A stretch of 64,000 nucleotides of DNA from Candidatus Protochlamydia sp. (GTDB taxonomy: Bacteria > Chlamydiota > Chlamydiia > Chlamydiales > Parachlamydiaceae). The notes under the pieces were generated by a model. That model made no database searches. It saw only the letters and a list, made by a program, of their open reading frames with translations, and was not told the DNA's origin. The position numbers and the translations under genes were made by a program. Below, piece after piece: positions 1-9,618 of this stretch. Location of the stretch: contig JACDAQ010000048.1 in assembly GCA_013695355.1 (NCBI GenBank), positions 1-64,000 on the forward strand, written 5' to 3'. Within the stretch, counting starts at the first letter, position 1. The number at the start of each line of letters is the position of its first letter.

Positions 1-124
1 CTCGGGCTTGAAAAATAACTTTGAGGGTAATATTAATCAATATGACCCTCAAAGTTATTTATTCAATCGCGAGAGCTTTCACGCTAGCCGAAAGGGCAAA
101 AAAACTCCAAACTCAGGTTATTAA
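1..124. repeat. MITE-like element, copy A (left end outside window)
   Basis: Nearly identical to the right three quarters of the copies at 41010 and 63648. It contains an inner inverted repeat (TTTGAGGGT ... ACCCTCAAA, about 23-55) and ends in the terminal motif CTCAGGTTATTAA. No transposase is encoded, so it must be mobilised in trans if it is mobile at all. It abuts the decayed PIN toxin gene on its right. Confidence 0.8.
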
Positions 125-470
125 GTAAATGGCGATCTCCACTAACAACAACTCGCATCTGCCTCTTTAGCCGCAATTAAGTATTTGCCATTATCAGGAT
201 CTTCTTGGATGATTATTTGCGAAAAGCGAGTTATCGCAATAAAAGAAGCAAGGGCTAAGAACCTGTTCAAAATCTTCGATCGGTTTTTATAATTAATTTT
301 CTTACCTTAGGATAAATGATACGCCCTATTTCATCTAAGATAGATTCAGACGTAAATAATTCATAGTTATGATGGTTAAAAATTTGCTTAAAAACTTGGT
401 CAGGAACGCCATTTGGCTTCATCAAAGCACTTGCGTAGTGATTGGCATCTAAAACTACTCATATAGGCAT
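125..470 (-). pseudogene. PIN-domain toxin (COG1569-like), broken
   Basis: Read on the minus strand, the ATG overlaps the stop of the upstream antitoxin-like gene, a TAATG junction typical of toxin-antitoxin operons. A stop follows three codons later. Beyond it the frame reads VVLDANHYASALMKP and then an ESILDEIGRII stretch, the N-terminal half of a PIN ribonuclease with its first acidic residue. The frame ends in a palindromic scar (256-287). On the far side a separate frame reads EDPDNGKYLIAAKEADA, then after a shift VVSGDRHLL, the C-terminal half of the same fold, directly before the MITE. Three lesions mean the toxin is dead. The family assignment rests on motif order alone. Confidence 0.7.
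256..287. repeat. Palindromic scar inside PIN toxin gene
   Basis: TAAGAACCTGTTCAAAATC followed by GATCGGTTTTTA. It matches the more perfect palindromes at 26982 and 35106 and the single ends at 26459 and 42596. Here it separates the N- and C-terminal halves of the PIN gene, so it is an insertion or the footprint of one. Confidence 0.65.
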
Positions 471-643
471 TATTTTCTCTTTGCTTTTCTAGCACTTTTA
501 GCCGGCCTGCTTTCATGCTTAGCTTCATTAGAGATCTGATCAATCTCTTTTTGGGTGTATTCATTTTGATCATGTGAAAAATCAAGCAAAAAGCTTTTGG
601 CCATTCTTTTACGCATGTCATCTATGCCGATTACTCTTTTCAT
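470..643 (-). CDS. Small antitoxin-like protein upstream of PIN toxin
   Basis: A 57-residue basic protein, MKRVIGIDDMRKRMAKSF... ending in a K/R-rich tail. Its start is preceded by GGGAGG with good spacing. Its stop overlaps the first codon of the broken PIN toxin, the expected order for a VapB/antitoxin-type gene ahead of its toxin. No DNA-binding fold can be named with confidence. With its toxin inactivated it would be free to drift, although the frame is still open. Confidence 0.5.
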   Translation of the reverse strand: MKRVIGIDDMRKRMAKSFLLDFSHDQNEYTQKEIDQISNEAKHESRPAKSARKAKRK

Positions 644-771
644 ATGCCTCCCATTTTATACAACTATTAGAGTTGCATAAGTATTAACCTGCAACACATT
701 TAAGAAATTACCTTTAGAGTTAATGACAACCTAAGTATAGTTTTATATTTTGCTCTCTTTTAACACCTATT

Positions 772-2943
772 ATGCATAAAAATTTTCCCAGCTTCTGCTT
801 TTCAGCTATTATTTTTTCTTTAGCAATTCTATGCATTTCACCCCTTGCTGCGCAAAATTTACCCAAAATTACGAAAGAAGACTGCATTTCCGGTATCACA
901 GTTGATTTAAGAGAGCCTTTATTTGAAGATGGCGTTTTATCAACTGAAAAAGGAGGTGTAATTACTGGCCCTCACTTACGTATACAGGCCCTTTCCCTGC
1001 GCTATACGCGCATAAATGACAAGGATTCTTCTGTAGCGACAGTCGAAGCTGAGGGGCAACTGATTGTTGAGTTTGGGGAATATATTTTTATAGGACAGAA
1101 ACTTTTTTATGATTTTCAAAAAAATGAAGGTTTCATCGATTGCGCCCGCACCGCTATCGAACCATGGTATTTTGGAGGAGAAAGAATTGAACTTCGCCCT
1201 GATGGCAGCTATATCATTTATAACGGCTATCTCACCACATCGGAAAAAGATCAGCCTGAATGGGCCATCTATTCCAAAAAAGTTCACATAGAAAAAGAAC
1301 AATATCTAAAAGCTTATCAAGTGCAGCTTCAGCTTTACCGCTATCCTATCTTATGGATCCCTTCTCTCAGTGCGAATCTAAACTCGATCTTTGACTCCCC
1401 TATCCGGTATCGCTTTCATTGGGGCGGTAAGCAAGGGCCGCGCTTAGGCTTGACCTATGAAATTTTCTCATGGGAAAGATGGAAAACATTTCTCCGTTTC
1501 GATTATCGGCTAACCCGTGGACCTGGAGGAGGGATAGAAACAAAATATAAATCTAAAGATGGAAAGACCGAGTTTCGAAGCATTAATTACATTGCTCAGG
1601 ACTCATCTCTTTTAGACCCTAATAAAAAAATTATTTATCGTTTCGAAGGCTTTTTTAAGAGCAAATTCGATAATGATAAGACAACAATACTTGCTTCTTA
1701 TGATAAGATTAGCGGCCGTGATACTCCAAGCCAATATTATGATGAAGATTTTGAATTTGACCGCTCGGAACGCACCCAGTTATTGATCAGAAGACAGGAA
1801 GAAAACTGGATAGGAAACTTTTATACGCGCCTTCGCATTAATAGCTTTCAAACAGTCAAGCAGGAGCTGCCAAGCCTGTCGGTAAATTACAAACCCTTTA
1901 GTTACCCGACTACCGGCATTATTTTTGAAAATTGGAGCAAAGCCTCTTACCTGGACTTCGCTTATTCAAAGCATTTGGCCGACGTTCATAATTACCATTC
2001 TTCAAGGTTTGAATACCGACCTACCTTTTATGCCCCATTTAATTATGGCCCAGTAACCTTCACACCTGAAATTGGCGGGGTTGGCATTTTTTATGGCGAT
2101 AGTCCTAAAAAAGAATCTCAACTCTTGCTGGTTGGAAGGCTTGGATGGAATGCAGAAACACAATTATTCCGCTTTTACGGACCTCTTAAGCATGTGATCG
2201 AACCTTACTGTTCTTATCATTATCTTTCCTGCCCCACTTCATCAGCTGACCAACATTATATTTTTGATATCAATGACGGGTGGAGCTATTTGAACATGCT
2301 GACAACTGGGGTAAGAAATTCACTTTATTCAAAAAGCAAAAAGGGAGAAATATCACGCCTTTTCTTTGGCGAAATCTATACTCACGCTTTTTTAAAATCG
2401 CCCACCGAGCTCCCAACCATTCCAAAAATATATAGCCGTTTAATTTTCTCAGCTCTGCCTACTCTCCGCCACACTGTTCGGACAGCCTGGGATTTTGAAC
2501 ACAATGTATTGGACCATTTTAACTTTTTGACTGAATGGACGTTGAGCGATGACTTCGCCTTTTCGGCAGAATATGCCCATCGGAGCCCTTATCGTTGGCG
2601 CAAAGTGGACCAAGATAATTTCTTCTTAGAAAATTACAGGCCAGTCAAATGCCTGCTACATTCCTCTCTATCGGACAGGCGCGATACCTTCTTATTTCAT
2701 TTTTTTTACCGTTTTCATCCCAATTGGGCATGTAAGTTTTCTTCACGTAAAGGTTGGAACAGAAGGCATGAGCCCAATTATCTGGAATACGAAATAGATC
2801 TACTTACAACCATTCAAACAGCCTGGCATTTAAAGCTTTCTTTCCAGCATAGAGAGAATGATAATCGTGTAGCGCTATACTTTAATGTAGGACTTGCAAA
2901 GCCTAATGTTAACAATCTACCGCGGATCGATCATTTCAATTAA
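772..2943 (+). CDS. lptD: LPS-assembly outer-membrane protein, LptD/OstA-like
   Basis: 723 residues with an N-terminal signal peptide (hydrophobic 9-27, AAQ cleavage region). An OstA-like section follows (about 45-150: VDLREPLF, VITGPHLRIQA, VEAEGQLIVEFG, LRPDGSYIIYNGY), then a long aromatic region with alternating polar residues that should form a beta-barrel. LptD proteins insert lipopolysaccharide into the outer leaflet. The overall layout and length fit that family better than other OstA-domain proteins, but residue identity to well-studied LptD is probably low. No clear Shine-Dalgarno is seen before the ATG. It is monocistronic, followed by 146 AT-rich bases. Confidence 0.65.
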   Translation: MHKNFPSFCFSAIIFSLAILCISPLAAQNLPKITKEDCISGITVDLREPLFEDGVLSTEKGGVITGPHLRIQALSLRYTRINDKDSSVATVEAEGQLIVEFGEYIFIGQKLFYDFQKNEGFIDCARTAIEPWYFGGERIELRPDGSYIIYNGYLTTSEKDQPEWAIYSKKVHIEKEQYLKAYQVQLQLYRYPILWIPSLSANLNSIFDSPIRYRFHWGGKQGPRLGLTYEIFSWERWKTFLRFDYRLTRGPGGGIETKYKSKDGKTEFRSINYIAQDSSLLDPNKKIIYRFEGFFKSKFDNDKTTILASYDKISGRDTPSQYYDEDFEFDRSERTQLLIRRQEENWIGNFYTRLRINSFQTVKQELPSLSVNYKPFSYPTTGIIFENWSKASYLDFAYSKHLADVHNYHSSRFEYRPTFYAPFNYGPVTFTPEIGGVGIFYGDSPKKESQLLLVGRLGWNAETQLFRFYGPLKHVIEPYCSYHYLSCPTSSADQHYIFDINDGWSYLNMLTTGVRNSLYSKSKKGEISRLFFGEIYTHAFLKSPTELPTIPKIYSRLIFSALPTLRHTVRTAWDFEHNVLDHFNFLTEWTLSDDFAFSAEYAHRSPYRWRKVDQDNFFLENYRPVKCLLHSSLSDRRDTFLFHFFYRFHPNWACKFSSRKGWNRRHEPNYLEYEIDLLTTIQTAWHLKLSFQHRENDNRVALYFNVGLAKPNVNNLPRIDHFN

Positions 2944-3089
2944 CATTTTCTATTTTGAATAGATAACTTAAAACTTTAAAAAGATAATAAATTTTTTATT
3001 ATAAATCAATTTGAATTTTGTTTTCAGTTCTTAACATAAAATTAACAGATTATTGACATTATTCCTGCTTAACCCAAAACAGGAAAAAA

Positions 3090-4082
3090 ATGAATATAAA
3101 CACTATTGGTAGTTATTCAAATTATAAATTTAATTATAACAGTGAAAACAAAGAGAATACTGTCCATTCTAAAAACCGAGTGAAAATCAATGTAGATAAG
3201 CCTATAAATGTTAAAAATAAATATTATAACCATAAAAATCTTTTTATTATAACTACCAGCGCCGAAAATTTGCGCAAACAGGGAAAATTTTTAGAATCTT
3301 ACTACGTTTTTCAGAAGGCCTTAACCCTTCCAGGGAGTAGGCAAAATATTTTTACCTTAAGCACATATGGAGAAACTTTACGTGGACTTGGTCTCTTACA
3401 GGAAGCGGCTCAAGTATTTGAAGAAGCTTTAAAAATTCCAGGCAGCCACAAAGTCCTTTTTACGGTGGGCAAATATGCCCAAACGCTATTTTTCCAAGGA
3501 AAATTCAAAGAGGCTGATCGATATTTTTTACAGGCAAAAGAAATTCCAGGCGGAGAAAAAAGTTATGAACTGATTAGCAGGCATGCTCTTAATTTATTCC
3601 TTCAAAACAAATATTTAGAAGCAGATTTTGAATTTAGGAAAACATTTAAATTATTTTCTATAGCTGCTAAAGACGCATCAGTTATGTATTGTTATGCCAA
3701 AAATTTGTATTCTTTGGGGGCAATACACGCAGCTAAGCAGGTCTTTCTAAATACTTTAAAACTTCCAAATGGAAATCGGGGCAATGTAACGATGTTGGGA
3801 TATGTCCAATCAATGCAAGATATTAAAGAAATACAAAGTACATATAATGAATGCCAAAATGCATTAAAATTAAACATAGATAAAACTTCTTATTTAAAAA
3901 TACATATGCTAGCCGAAATGCTTTTAAGACAGCAAATCTGCATCCAAACAAAAATCCTTGGGAAGAATTTTAAAAATGACAGCAAAAATACTCATGCCGC
4001 TAAACTAAACATTAACGCCCTAATAAAAGAAAAAAAAGAAGCTGAAATGATAAATCTATTTTTTAAAATAACATCTTTTTAG
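3090..4082 (+). CDS. TPR-like repeat protein, putative effector
   Basis: 330 residues. A polar, Asn-rich N-terminus of about 50 residues precedes at least five helical repeats of about 36 residues. The repeats are punctuated by a recurring ALxLPG/ALKIPG turn (LTLPGSRQN, LKIPGSHKV, KEIPGGEKS, LKLPNGNRG), which marks TPR/Sel1-type solenoids used for protein-protein contacts. There is no signal peptide or membrane segment. A good ribosome site (AGGAAAAAAATG) fixes the start. It sits just upstream of the two giant coiled-coil genes in the same orientation. An effector role is inferred from the context and eukaryote-like fold. Confidence 0.6.
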   Translation: MNINTIGSYSNYKFNYNSENKENTVHSKNRVKINVDKPINVKNKYYNHKNLFIITTSAENLRKQGKFLESYYVFQKALTLPGSRQNIFTLSTYGETLRGLGLLQEAAQVFEEALKIPGSHKVLFTVGKYAQTLFFQGKFKEADRYFLQAKEIPGGEKSYELISRHALNLFLQNKYLEADFEFRKTFKLFSIAAKDASVMYCYAKNLYSLGAIHAAKQVFLNTLKLPNGNRGNVTMLGYVQSMQDIKEIQSTYNECQNALKLNIDKTSYLKIHMLAEMLLRQQICIQTKILGKNFKNDSKNTHAAKLNINALIKEKKEAEMINLFFKITSF

Positions 4083-4178
4083 TAATTATTTTAATTAAAT
4101 CTTAATATAACATTATCATAAAACTATTACGAGTCATGTAGAATTTACCTTAATGCAATAATAAAATAGGTGAATTAC

Positions 4179-7100
4179 ATGATTCAAGATAAAAACAATT
4201 ATAATATTAATATTCTTTTACAAGACAATAATATTCAATATCAAGCTGATGAATCTCCCAGTAAAAACCCTTTAATAAAACAAAAAATCTCCTTTCTTTC
4301 AAAATCTGTTTATCAGTCACTACCTGACGAAGAGAAAAAATCAATTAAGCAAATCCAATTTACCGTTGTTAATAGTGATACGCTTCAAATAAAAATAAAA
4401 AAAGAAGAGGGCGAAATTGATTTTAATACCAATCTTTTCGAAGATGCAGATCAATTACGTTCAATTGAACTTATCCGTACCATTAATCAATTAGGAGTTG
4501 AGACGCTTCATTCCGAAAATGCGGAATCGACCCACCCTTCCCTACCCTTGCCTGAGAATGTCAAAATACAACTTCCAAAATCAAATTTCTTTGTAACTGT
4601 TTTCCGCACAATTCACTCCTGGTATATAAACCGTTATACATTGCAGCCAGCCATCAAAGAATTTACACACTCTTATTTTCAATATGTAAAAGATCTTAAG
4701 GATGCAGAAGCTCTGTGGATCGCTAGCGAGTTTAAAATTCAAAGTTTTGTTGATAAACAGTTTCTTCATATTAATGCCGGATTTCAAAATCCTCTTATTA
4801 ATAGAGACGAAATTCTAAATGAAGTGGAAAAACAACTACAAACGAAATACCAAACTATCTATCGCCATTACACGGGTAAAGAAATTAGTTTGGCAGCCAT
4901 GCATGCATTAAAAAATGAAAAGAAAGTGACTAATTGTGCTCAACTCTTTCAAAATTTAGCAGATAGCAAATTGGAATTAATGACTGAAATTGGGTTTGAT
5001 TCAAGGCATCAAATATTAGAAGACATTCAAAACATCAAGAAGGAAATTTCTGTTTTACATGAAATGAAACCTGATTATGAACTTATGTTAAAAAATGCCA
5101 AAGAAGCTAATAAAGAAAAAGCTGAAAATGATTTAAGAGATGTAGAAAGATTAATTATTGAGCATGAAGAATTATTAGAGTTATCAAATAAAGCGCTTAA
5201 TGATTTTGATCAATTTGCAATAAAACTTACTGGTGAATTACATATAGCTCAAGCCGAATGGACAAAAATGGTTGATGCCATGGACATATTGGATATACCT
5301 TTGGAGAAAATTGCCTATACTCCCCTGAACGTTTATACCGAAGAGAGCCTGATTTCTACCTGGAAAAGGATATTTAAAGAATTGAAAGAACAAGGGAATT
5401 TGAATGAACTTGGTCAAAAAGATGATATTGATCCCGCTTTATTGATCAAACAAATCCGTCTTGCTGACACTTATTTAGTAGCTGCACAACTAGTTCCCAA
5501 TGAAATAAAAGATCTCTTGTTATCTGAAATTAATGCTGTCGATTTGGAAAAACTAAAAAGCATATTATGGTCTCAGCCTAATACACTGGAATTGAAATCG
5601 CGTCCTATAAGCAATGATTTGGAAAAGCGCCAACTTACTTTCCAAACATTCATCCAGCCTTTGCTTGAAGAAGAGATCAATGTTTTAACTAAAGTAAACA
5701 AAGATTTCATAGAAATTGCAAACGAGCTTAAAGATCGTCAATCCCCGCTTCTACAGCAATGGGCAGATAAAGCCATCAAGCGGTTAGAAATTAATGGGAT
5801 TACCCTAAAAGAACAAGAGCAGCTGGTATTGACTAAAGATAGCTTGATCGACCAATTAATTGCCAGCCTGGAAGAATTGGGGGTTAATTCTTTCTACATC
5901 ACCGGAGACCAAATCCTTCATTTAAAAGAAATGCGCAATCACGCAGCCCAACAAAAGGCTATAGGCATTGCTGGAAAAGGAGTGGTGAAAATTTTTAAGG
6001 AGAAGACAGGTGATTTCAAAACCCAAATGGATGCATTGGCCCAAAGCCTTAAACATGAAAAAAACCAACGTATTCCTCTGGACATGCAAATTCCGGAGCT
6101 CGATGTCCCTTTACTCGAGCTTGAGCTGGATCAATTTGAAAGCTACGTTGATCAACAAGAAAAACAGCTGGAAACTCTTCAAAAAGAGATAGCGGCCTTA
6201 AAATCGAAAAATGGAAACAAGGCTATCATCCCCCAAAATAAGTTGAAAAACGTTGCCCAACTAAAAGATAGCATTGCTTTGTTAAAAAAAGCCGCCAAGT
6301 CATGGGATAGTCGCTATAAGCTAATTGATAATCAAATAATTAGGTTAAAAGCATCCAACCGCTCGCTGCTAAGCCTTACCGAAAATGAAATTGCACTCAT
6401 CCAAAAAAATATTTCTGATGCTCGTTTAAAAATCGAGCAGCTCGACAAGGAAGATGTTTCAAATGTAAAAATTTTACGGGATGAAGAACTCCGTATAAAA
6501 AAATTGGAGCAAGCGTTGTCAAATCCCGGAAAGGCTGAAGAACGAAAAGAGCGCATGAATGGAATAAAGCAAGAGATTGAAATATTAAAAGGGCAATTTA
6601 GTCAGTTTGCTAAAGACCAGATCGCTCAAATTGAAATTTCTTTACCATTTATTTCTGCATTAAAAAAGCTTGAAGTGAATACGACCAATGAGCCGATCAT
6701 GCTTGAGATTTGGCAGTCTGTCCTCCAAAAACTTCAATACCAATTGATAAATGGCCACAACCCAGAAAAGACGCGACTCCAGTTATCAATTGCTTTAAAA
6801 ACTTTGATGGCCCTTCAAGCTCCTGCACCCTTTAAAAATAGCATGGCAATTTTTACGGAGCTGATGGAAATACAAGGCTCACTAACTGAAGAGTTGCTGG
6901 ATTTGTTTTCTAATCTTGAAGGATTTAATGACGTATACAATGAACTCATTGAAAATGCTCAGAGAAAAATTCCAGCTGGGAAAGTGATCGTACCAGGGTA
7001 TAATGCTTTTTGGAATGAATTATCTCCTGCACAGTTAAAAGAAGTATTGCTCGCAAAACAAACTGAATTAAAAAACTCTAATGATGCAATTGATAAGAAA

Positions 7101-9386
7101 CAAAAAATTCTTTCCGAAACAAGCTTAAATATTAAAAATTATGAGACGCTTAAAAATCCTGCGATTAAAAAGAAAGGCGGGATGCAAATATTAGTCAAAG
7201 AAGAAGATAAGCTTGCAAAGGAACTAATCAATTTACAATATCTAAATAAAGAAATTAAAAATAGCATCCATAGAATTAAGGAACTTCAAAAGGGAAATAG
7301 CGTTGAACTTAAACCAAAGGATTGTGCTCAAATAAAGCCTCATCAAACTGGAATAGAGAGAATTACCCCTGAAGAATGGCAGCAGCTTGAAAAGATGCGG
7401 AATGAGAGTTCTTCTAACGATTTAGTCAATTCGCTTTTCGAAAGCCGCAAATTGATCCTAGAGCAAAAAACAAAGATTGAACGCCTTGAATTAGATAAAG
7501 AGGAACAAATTGTGCAACTCAAGGCAAAAATTGAAGAAAAGCTTCAAGAAATCGATTCGGGATCGATCCAAGCCTATCGTTTAATTGAATTGGAAATTAC
7601 CCCTTTGAATGAAGAGTTAGTTACCCAGATGTGGTCGGGCTTCCTTAACGAAATCGACGCTGCTAAATTCGAACATTTAAAAGATCGAAGCGCACAAGCA
7701 TTGGAAGCGTTGGACAAAGATGCTTCAAGTTATTTAAGAGTTAGAAATGCTTTAGCTTGTACATCCATCCAAGAACTTCAAGATTTACTGAAAGGATCTG
7801 ATGAAAATGAAAAAGTATTCTCCTACTTAGCTGATAGAAGAAAAATGGCTATTGAAGCTATAAAATCATTTAATCCGACAGGGGCTGAGGCCTTGCTAGG
7901 CACTATTGTCGTTCCCCCCATGCCCTTGGAAAAACCTGGGAAGGATTCGAAAGAAGCACAGGCATTTAATTCATATGAAATTGAAAATCTTAAGCTCTTG
8001 ACTAAGGCAATCGAGCAAGCTAAAGCAAATAAAGGCTTAAGCGAAGATGAAAAGGAAAAAGTCAATGCTTTTGTGGCTTTCGCGAAAAAGAACAATGCGA
8101 GCAGCAAAGATTTTAATGCCAAATTAAGTTTGCTTCAGGACCGCAAACCTCTCGATATGAAAGCCACTATAAAAGAAATGGCCTTCGGTATCATTCCTGA
8201 AAATAAGCGCCTTTTCGAAAAAATTCCCTATGGGATAAGCGAAGAAGCCGTGCAAATTGCCATGACCTTATCCTATAACTTTAAGACACCTGAAATATTT
8301 TCCCCATTGGTTCAAAAGTTTGATAACCTGCTTCATAAAATTAAAGAAGACGAAGAAATTAGCCTCGCGGATCAATTGACCCTTCGGGAACTCGGCATGC
8401 TTCAAAAATGCGCCAAAATGAACCACGTCGAATCAAAAGATGAAATAGGGATTTTGAAACATCTTGAGCCTCTTGGAATTATGGAACGCACCCCCTCTTT
8501 CAAAGAGCTGCAGGTTTTATCGGACAAAGCGCAATTATTGCTCAACCAGGCCCAGGAAATTTTTAATCAGCAGTCCGATTATCGGGACGGGGATATTGTG
8601 GCAAATTTAGGTCGAAAAAAATTGGAAATGGCCGGAAGAAAGCCCAACAGTGAAGAAGAAGTCCATTTTAGCCTGATCACTCCCTATTGCCATGGGGCCA
8701 AACTGTATAAAAATGAAGGCAAAACGATGGTTTCACATGTCGTTGGAACTTATATCCAGGAAGAACTAAAAATGCTGGATGACGCTTACTCTGAAGTTTG
8801 GCGCCTTGATACATCTGCTTTGATCCCCTCTCAGCATCATGCCTTGATGCAGGAAAAATATGGGGCTGAATGGAAAAAAGAACTGCAGGAAAAATTCCAG
8901 GCTATTGAAAATCATATTCAGCAAAATAAAAAAGAGCAATTTTCTGATTTAAAAAACCCCTGGGAAAGACGAATTGATGCAGGTAAAGCTGACTACATTT
9001 GGGGCGGCCACGTTGCAAAAACGGATCGTGATTTTGAAAAAATGGCCGACAAGATGCTTGGGGAAAGAGAGGACAAGGAGCACATGACAATCATGATCTG
9101 CTCTGAATTTTCTTCGAAGACCACATTAGCGGCATTAGTCAAACTTAATCGCGACCTGACGCAAGAATTGGGTGATTTTCTGATCCAACAAGGCGATGTC
9201 GATCAAGGCAATAAGCTAAAGGCAGAAAAAAATGTTTTAGATTTACCTTTCGACCGAAAGGAAAGACTAAAATTGATCCATCCAGGACGCATGATCGACT
9301 TGCTCGTCAAGCGCAAATGCGTAAAAAAGCTTGAGCAGCCGAAAATTCTTAGTCAAATCTTGCGGCCTGAAATTGCCGCTAAGTAA
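4179..9386 (+). CDS. Giant coiled-coil protein with permuted papain-like C-terminal domain
   Basis: About 1735 residues, starting at the ATG placed 5 bases after AGGTGA (an in-frame GTG lies 9 bases upstream). Long stretches are rich in K/E/L/Q with heptad character (about 270-350, 640-830, 1030-1110, 1170-1230), predicting extended coiled coils. The last 270 residues differ: GDIVANLG (about G1471), PYCHGAK (H1505), SHVVG (H1520), EVWRLD and MICSEFSSK (C1641). A GD motif, then His, then a late CSEF cysteine is the order seen in circularly permuted NlpC/P60 (YiiX-like) hydrolases. There is no signal peptide. The next gene is a shortened paralogue. A strong hairpin terminator follows. Confidence 0.6.
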   Translation: MIQDKNNYNINILLQDNNIQYQADESPSKNPLIKQKISFLSKSVYQSLPDEEKKSIKQIQFTVVNSDTLQIKIKKEEGEIDFNTNLFEDADQLRSIELIRTINQLGVETLHSENAESTHPSLPLPENVKIQLPKSNFFVTVFRTIHSWYINRYTLQPAIKEFTHSYFQYVKDLKDAEALWIASEFKIQSFVDKQFLHINAGFQNPLINRDEILNEVEKQLQTKYQTIYRHYTGKEISLAAMHALKNEKKVTNCAQLFQNLADSKLELMTEIGFDSRHQILEDIQNIKKEISVLHEMKPDYELMLKNAKEANKEKAENDLRDVERLIIEHEELLELSNKALNDFDQFAIKLTGELHIAQAEWTKMVDAMDILDIPLEKIAYTPLNVYTEESLISTWKRIFKELKEQGNLNELGQKDDIDPALLIKQIRLADTYLVAAQLVPNEIKDLLLSEINAVDLEKLKSILWSQPNTLELKSRPISNDLEKRQLTFQTFIQPLLEEEINVLTKVNKDFIEIANELKDRQSPLLQQWADKAIKRLEINGITLKEQEQLVLTKDSLIDQLIASLEELGVNSFYITGDQILHLKEMRNHAAQQKAIGIAGKGVVKIFKEKTGDFKTQMDALAQSLKHEKNQRIPLDMQIPELDVPLLELELDQFESYVDQQEKQLETLQKEIAALKSKNGNKAIIPQNKLKNVAQLKDSIALLKKAAKSWDSRYKLIDNQIIRLKASNRSLLSLTENEIALIQKNISDARLKIEQLDKEDVSNVKILRDEELRIKKLEQALSNPGKAEERKERMNGIKQEIEILKGQFSQFAKDQIAQIEISLPFISALKKLEVNTTNEPIMLEIWQSVLQKLQYQLINGHNPEKTRLQLSIALKTLMALQAPAPFKNSMAIFTELMEIQGSLTEELLDLFSNLEGFNDVYNELIENAQRKIPAGKVIVPGYNAFWNELSPAQLKEVLLAKQTELKNSNDAIDKKQKILSETSLNIKNYETLKNPAIKKKGGMQILVKEEDKLAKELINLQYLNKEIKNSIHRIKELQKGNSVELKPKDCAQIKPHQTGIERITPEEWQQLEKMRNESSSNDLVNSLFESRKLILEQKTKIERLELDKEEQIVQLKAKIEEKLQEIDSGSIQAYRLIELEITPLNEELVTQMWSGFLNEIDAAKFEHLKDRSAQALEALDKDASSYLRVRNALACTSIQELQDLLKGSDENEKVFSYLADRRKMAIEAIKSFNPTGAEALLGTIVVPPMPLEKPGKDSKEAQAFNSYEIENLKLLTKAIEQAKANKGLSEDEKEKVNAFVAFAKKNNASSKDFNAKLSLLQDRKPLDMKATIKEMAFGIIPENKRLFEKIPYGISEEAVQIAMTLSYNFKTPEIFSPLVQKFDNLLHKIKEDEEISLADQLTLRELGMLQKCAKMNHVESKDEIGILKHLEPLGIMERTPSFKELQVLSDKAQLLLNQAQEIFNQQSDYRDGDIVANLGRKKLEMAGRKPNSEEEVHFSLITPYCHGAKLYKNEGKTMVSHVVGTYIQEELKMLDDAYSEVWRLDTSALIPSQHHALMQEKYGAEWKKELQEKFQAIENHIQQNKKEQFSDLKNPWERRIDAGKADYIWGGHVAKTDRDFEKMADKMLGEREDKEHMTIMICSEFSSKTTLAALVKLNRDLTQELGDFLIQQGDVDQGNKLKAEKNVLDLPFDRKERLKLIHPGRMIDLLVKRKCVKKLEQPKILSQILRPEIAAK

Positions 9387-9397
9387 GTAACCTGCGT

Positions 9398-9433
9398 GAA
9401 CGGGCCAATTATCGGCCCGTTCTCGTTTTTTTT
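9398..9433 (+). terminator. Rho-independent terminator after giant coiled-coil gene
   Basis: Stem GAACGGGCC / GGCCCGTTC around AATTATC, followed by TCGTTTTTTTT, 11 bases after the stop codon. It separates the first giant gene from its paralogue. Confidence 0.85.
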
Positions 9434-9618
9434 CAAATTTATTCTTACTAACTTTAATTCGCAATTTGGTCTAATTCCATGCTCTGTGGAATCTGTAAAA
9501 TTAGTAATATAGTCTGTTATACTTAAATTTCATCATAACTTAATAAAACATTATTAAAACAGAAATACTTTTATTATATATTTAGCTTTAAATTTAATAA
9601 ATTAAAAATCGGATTTTT

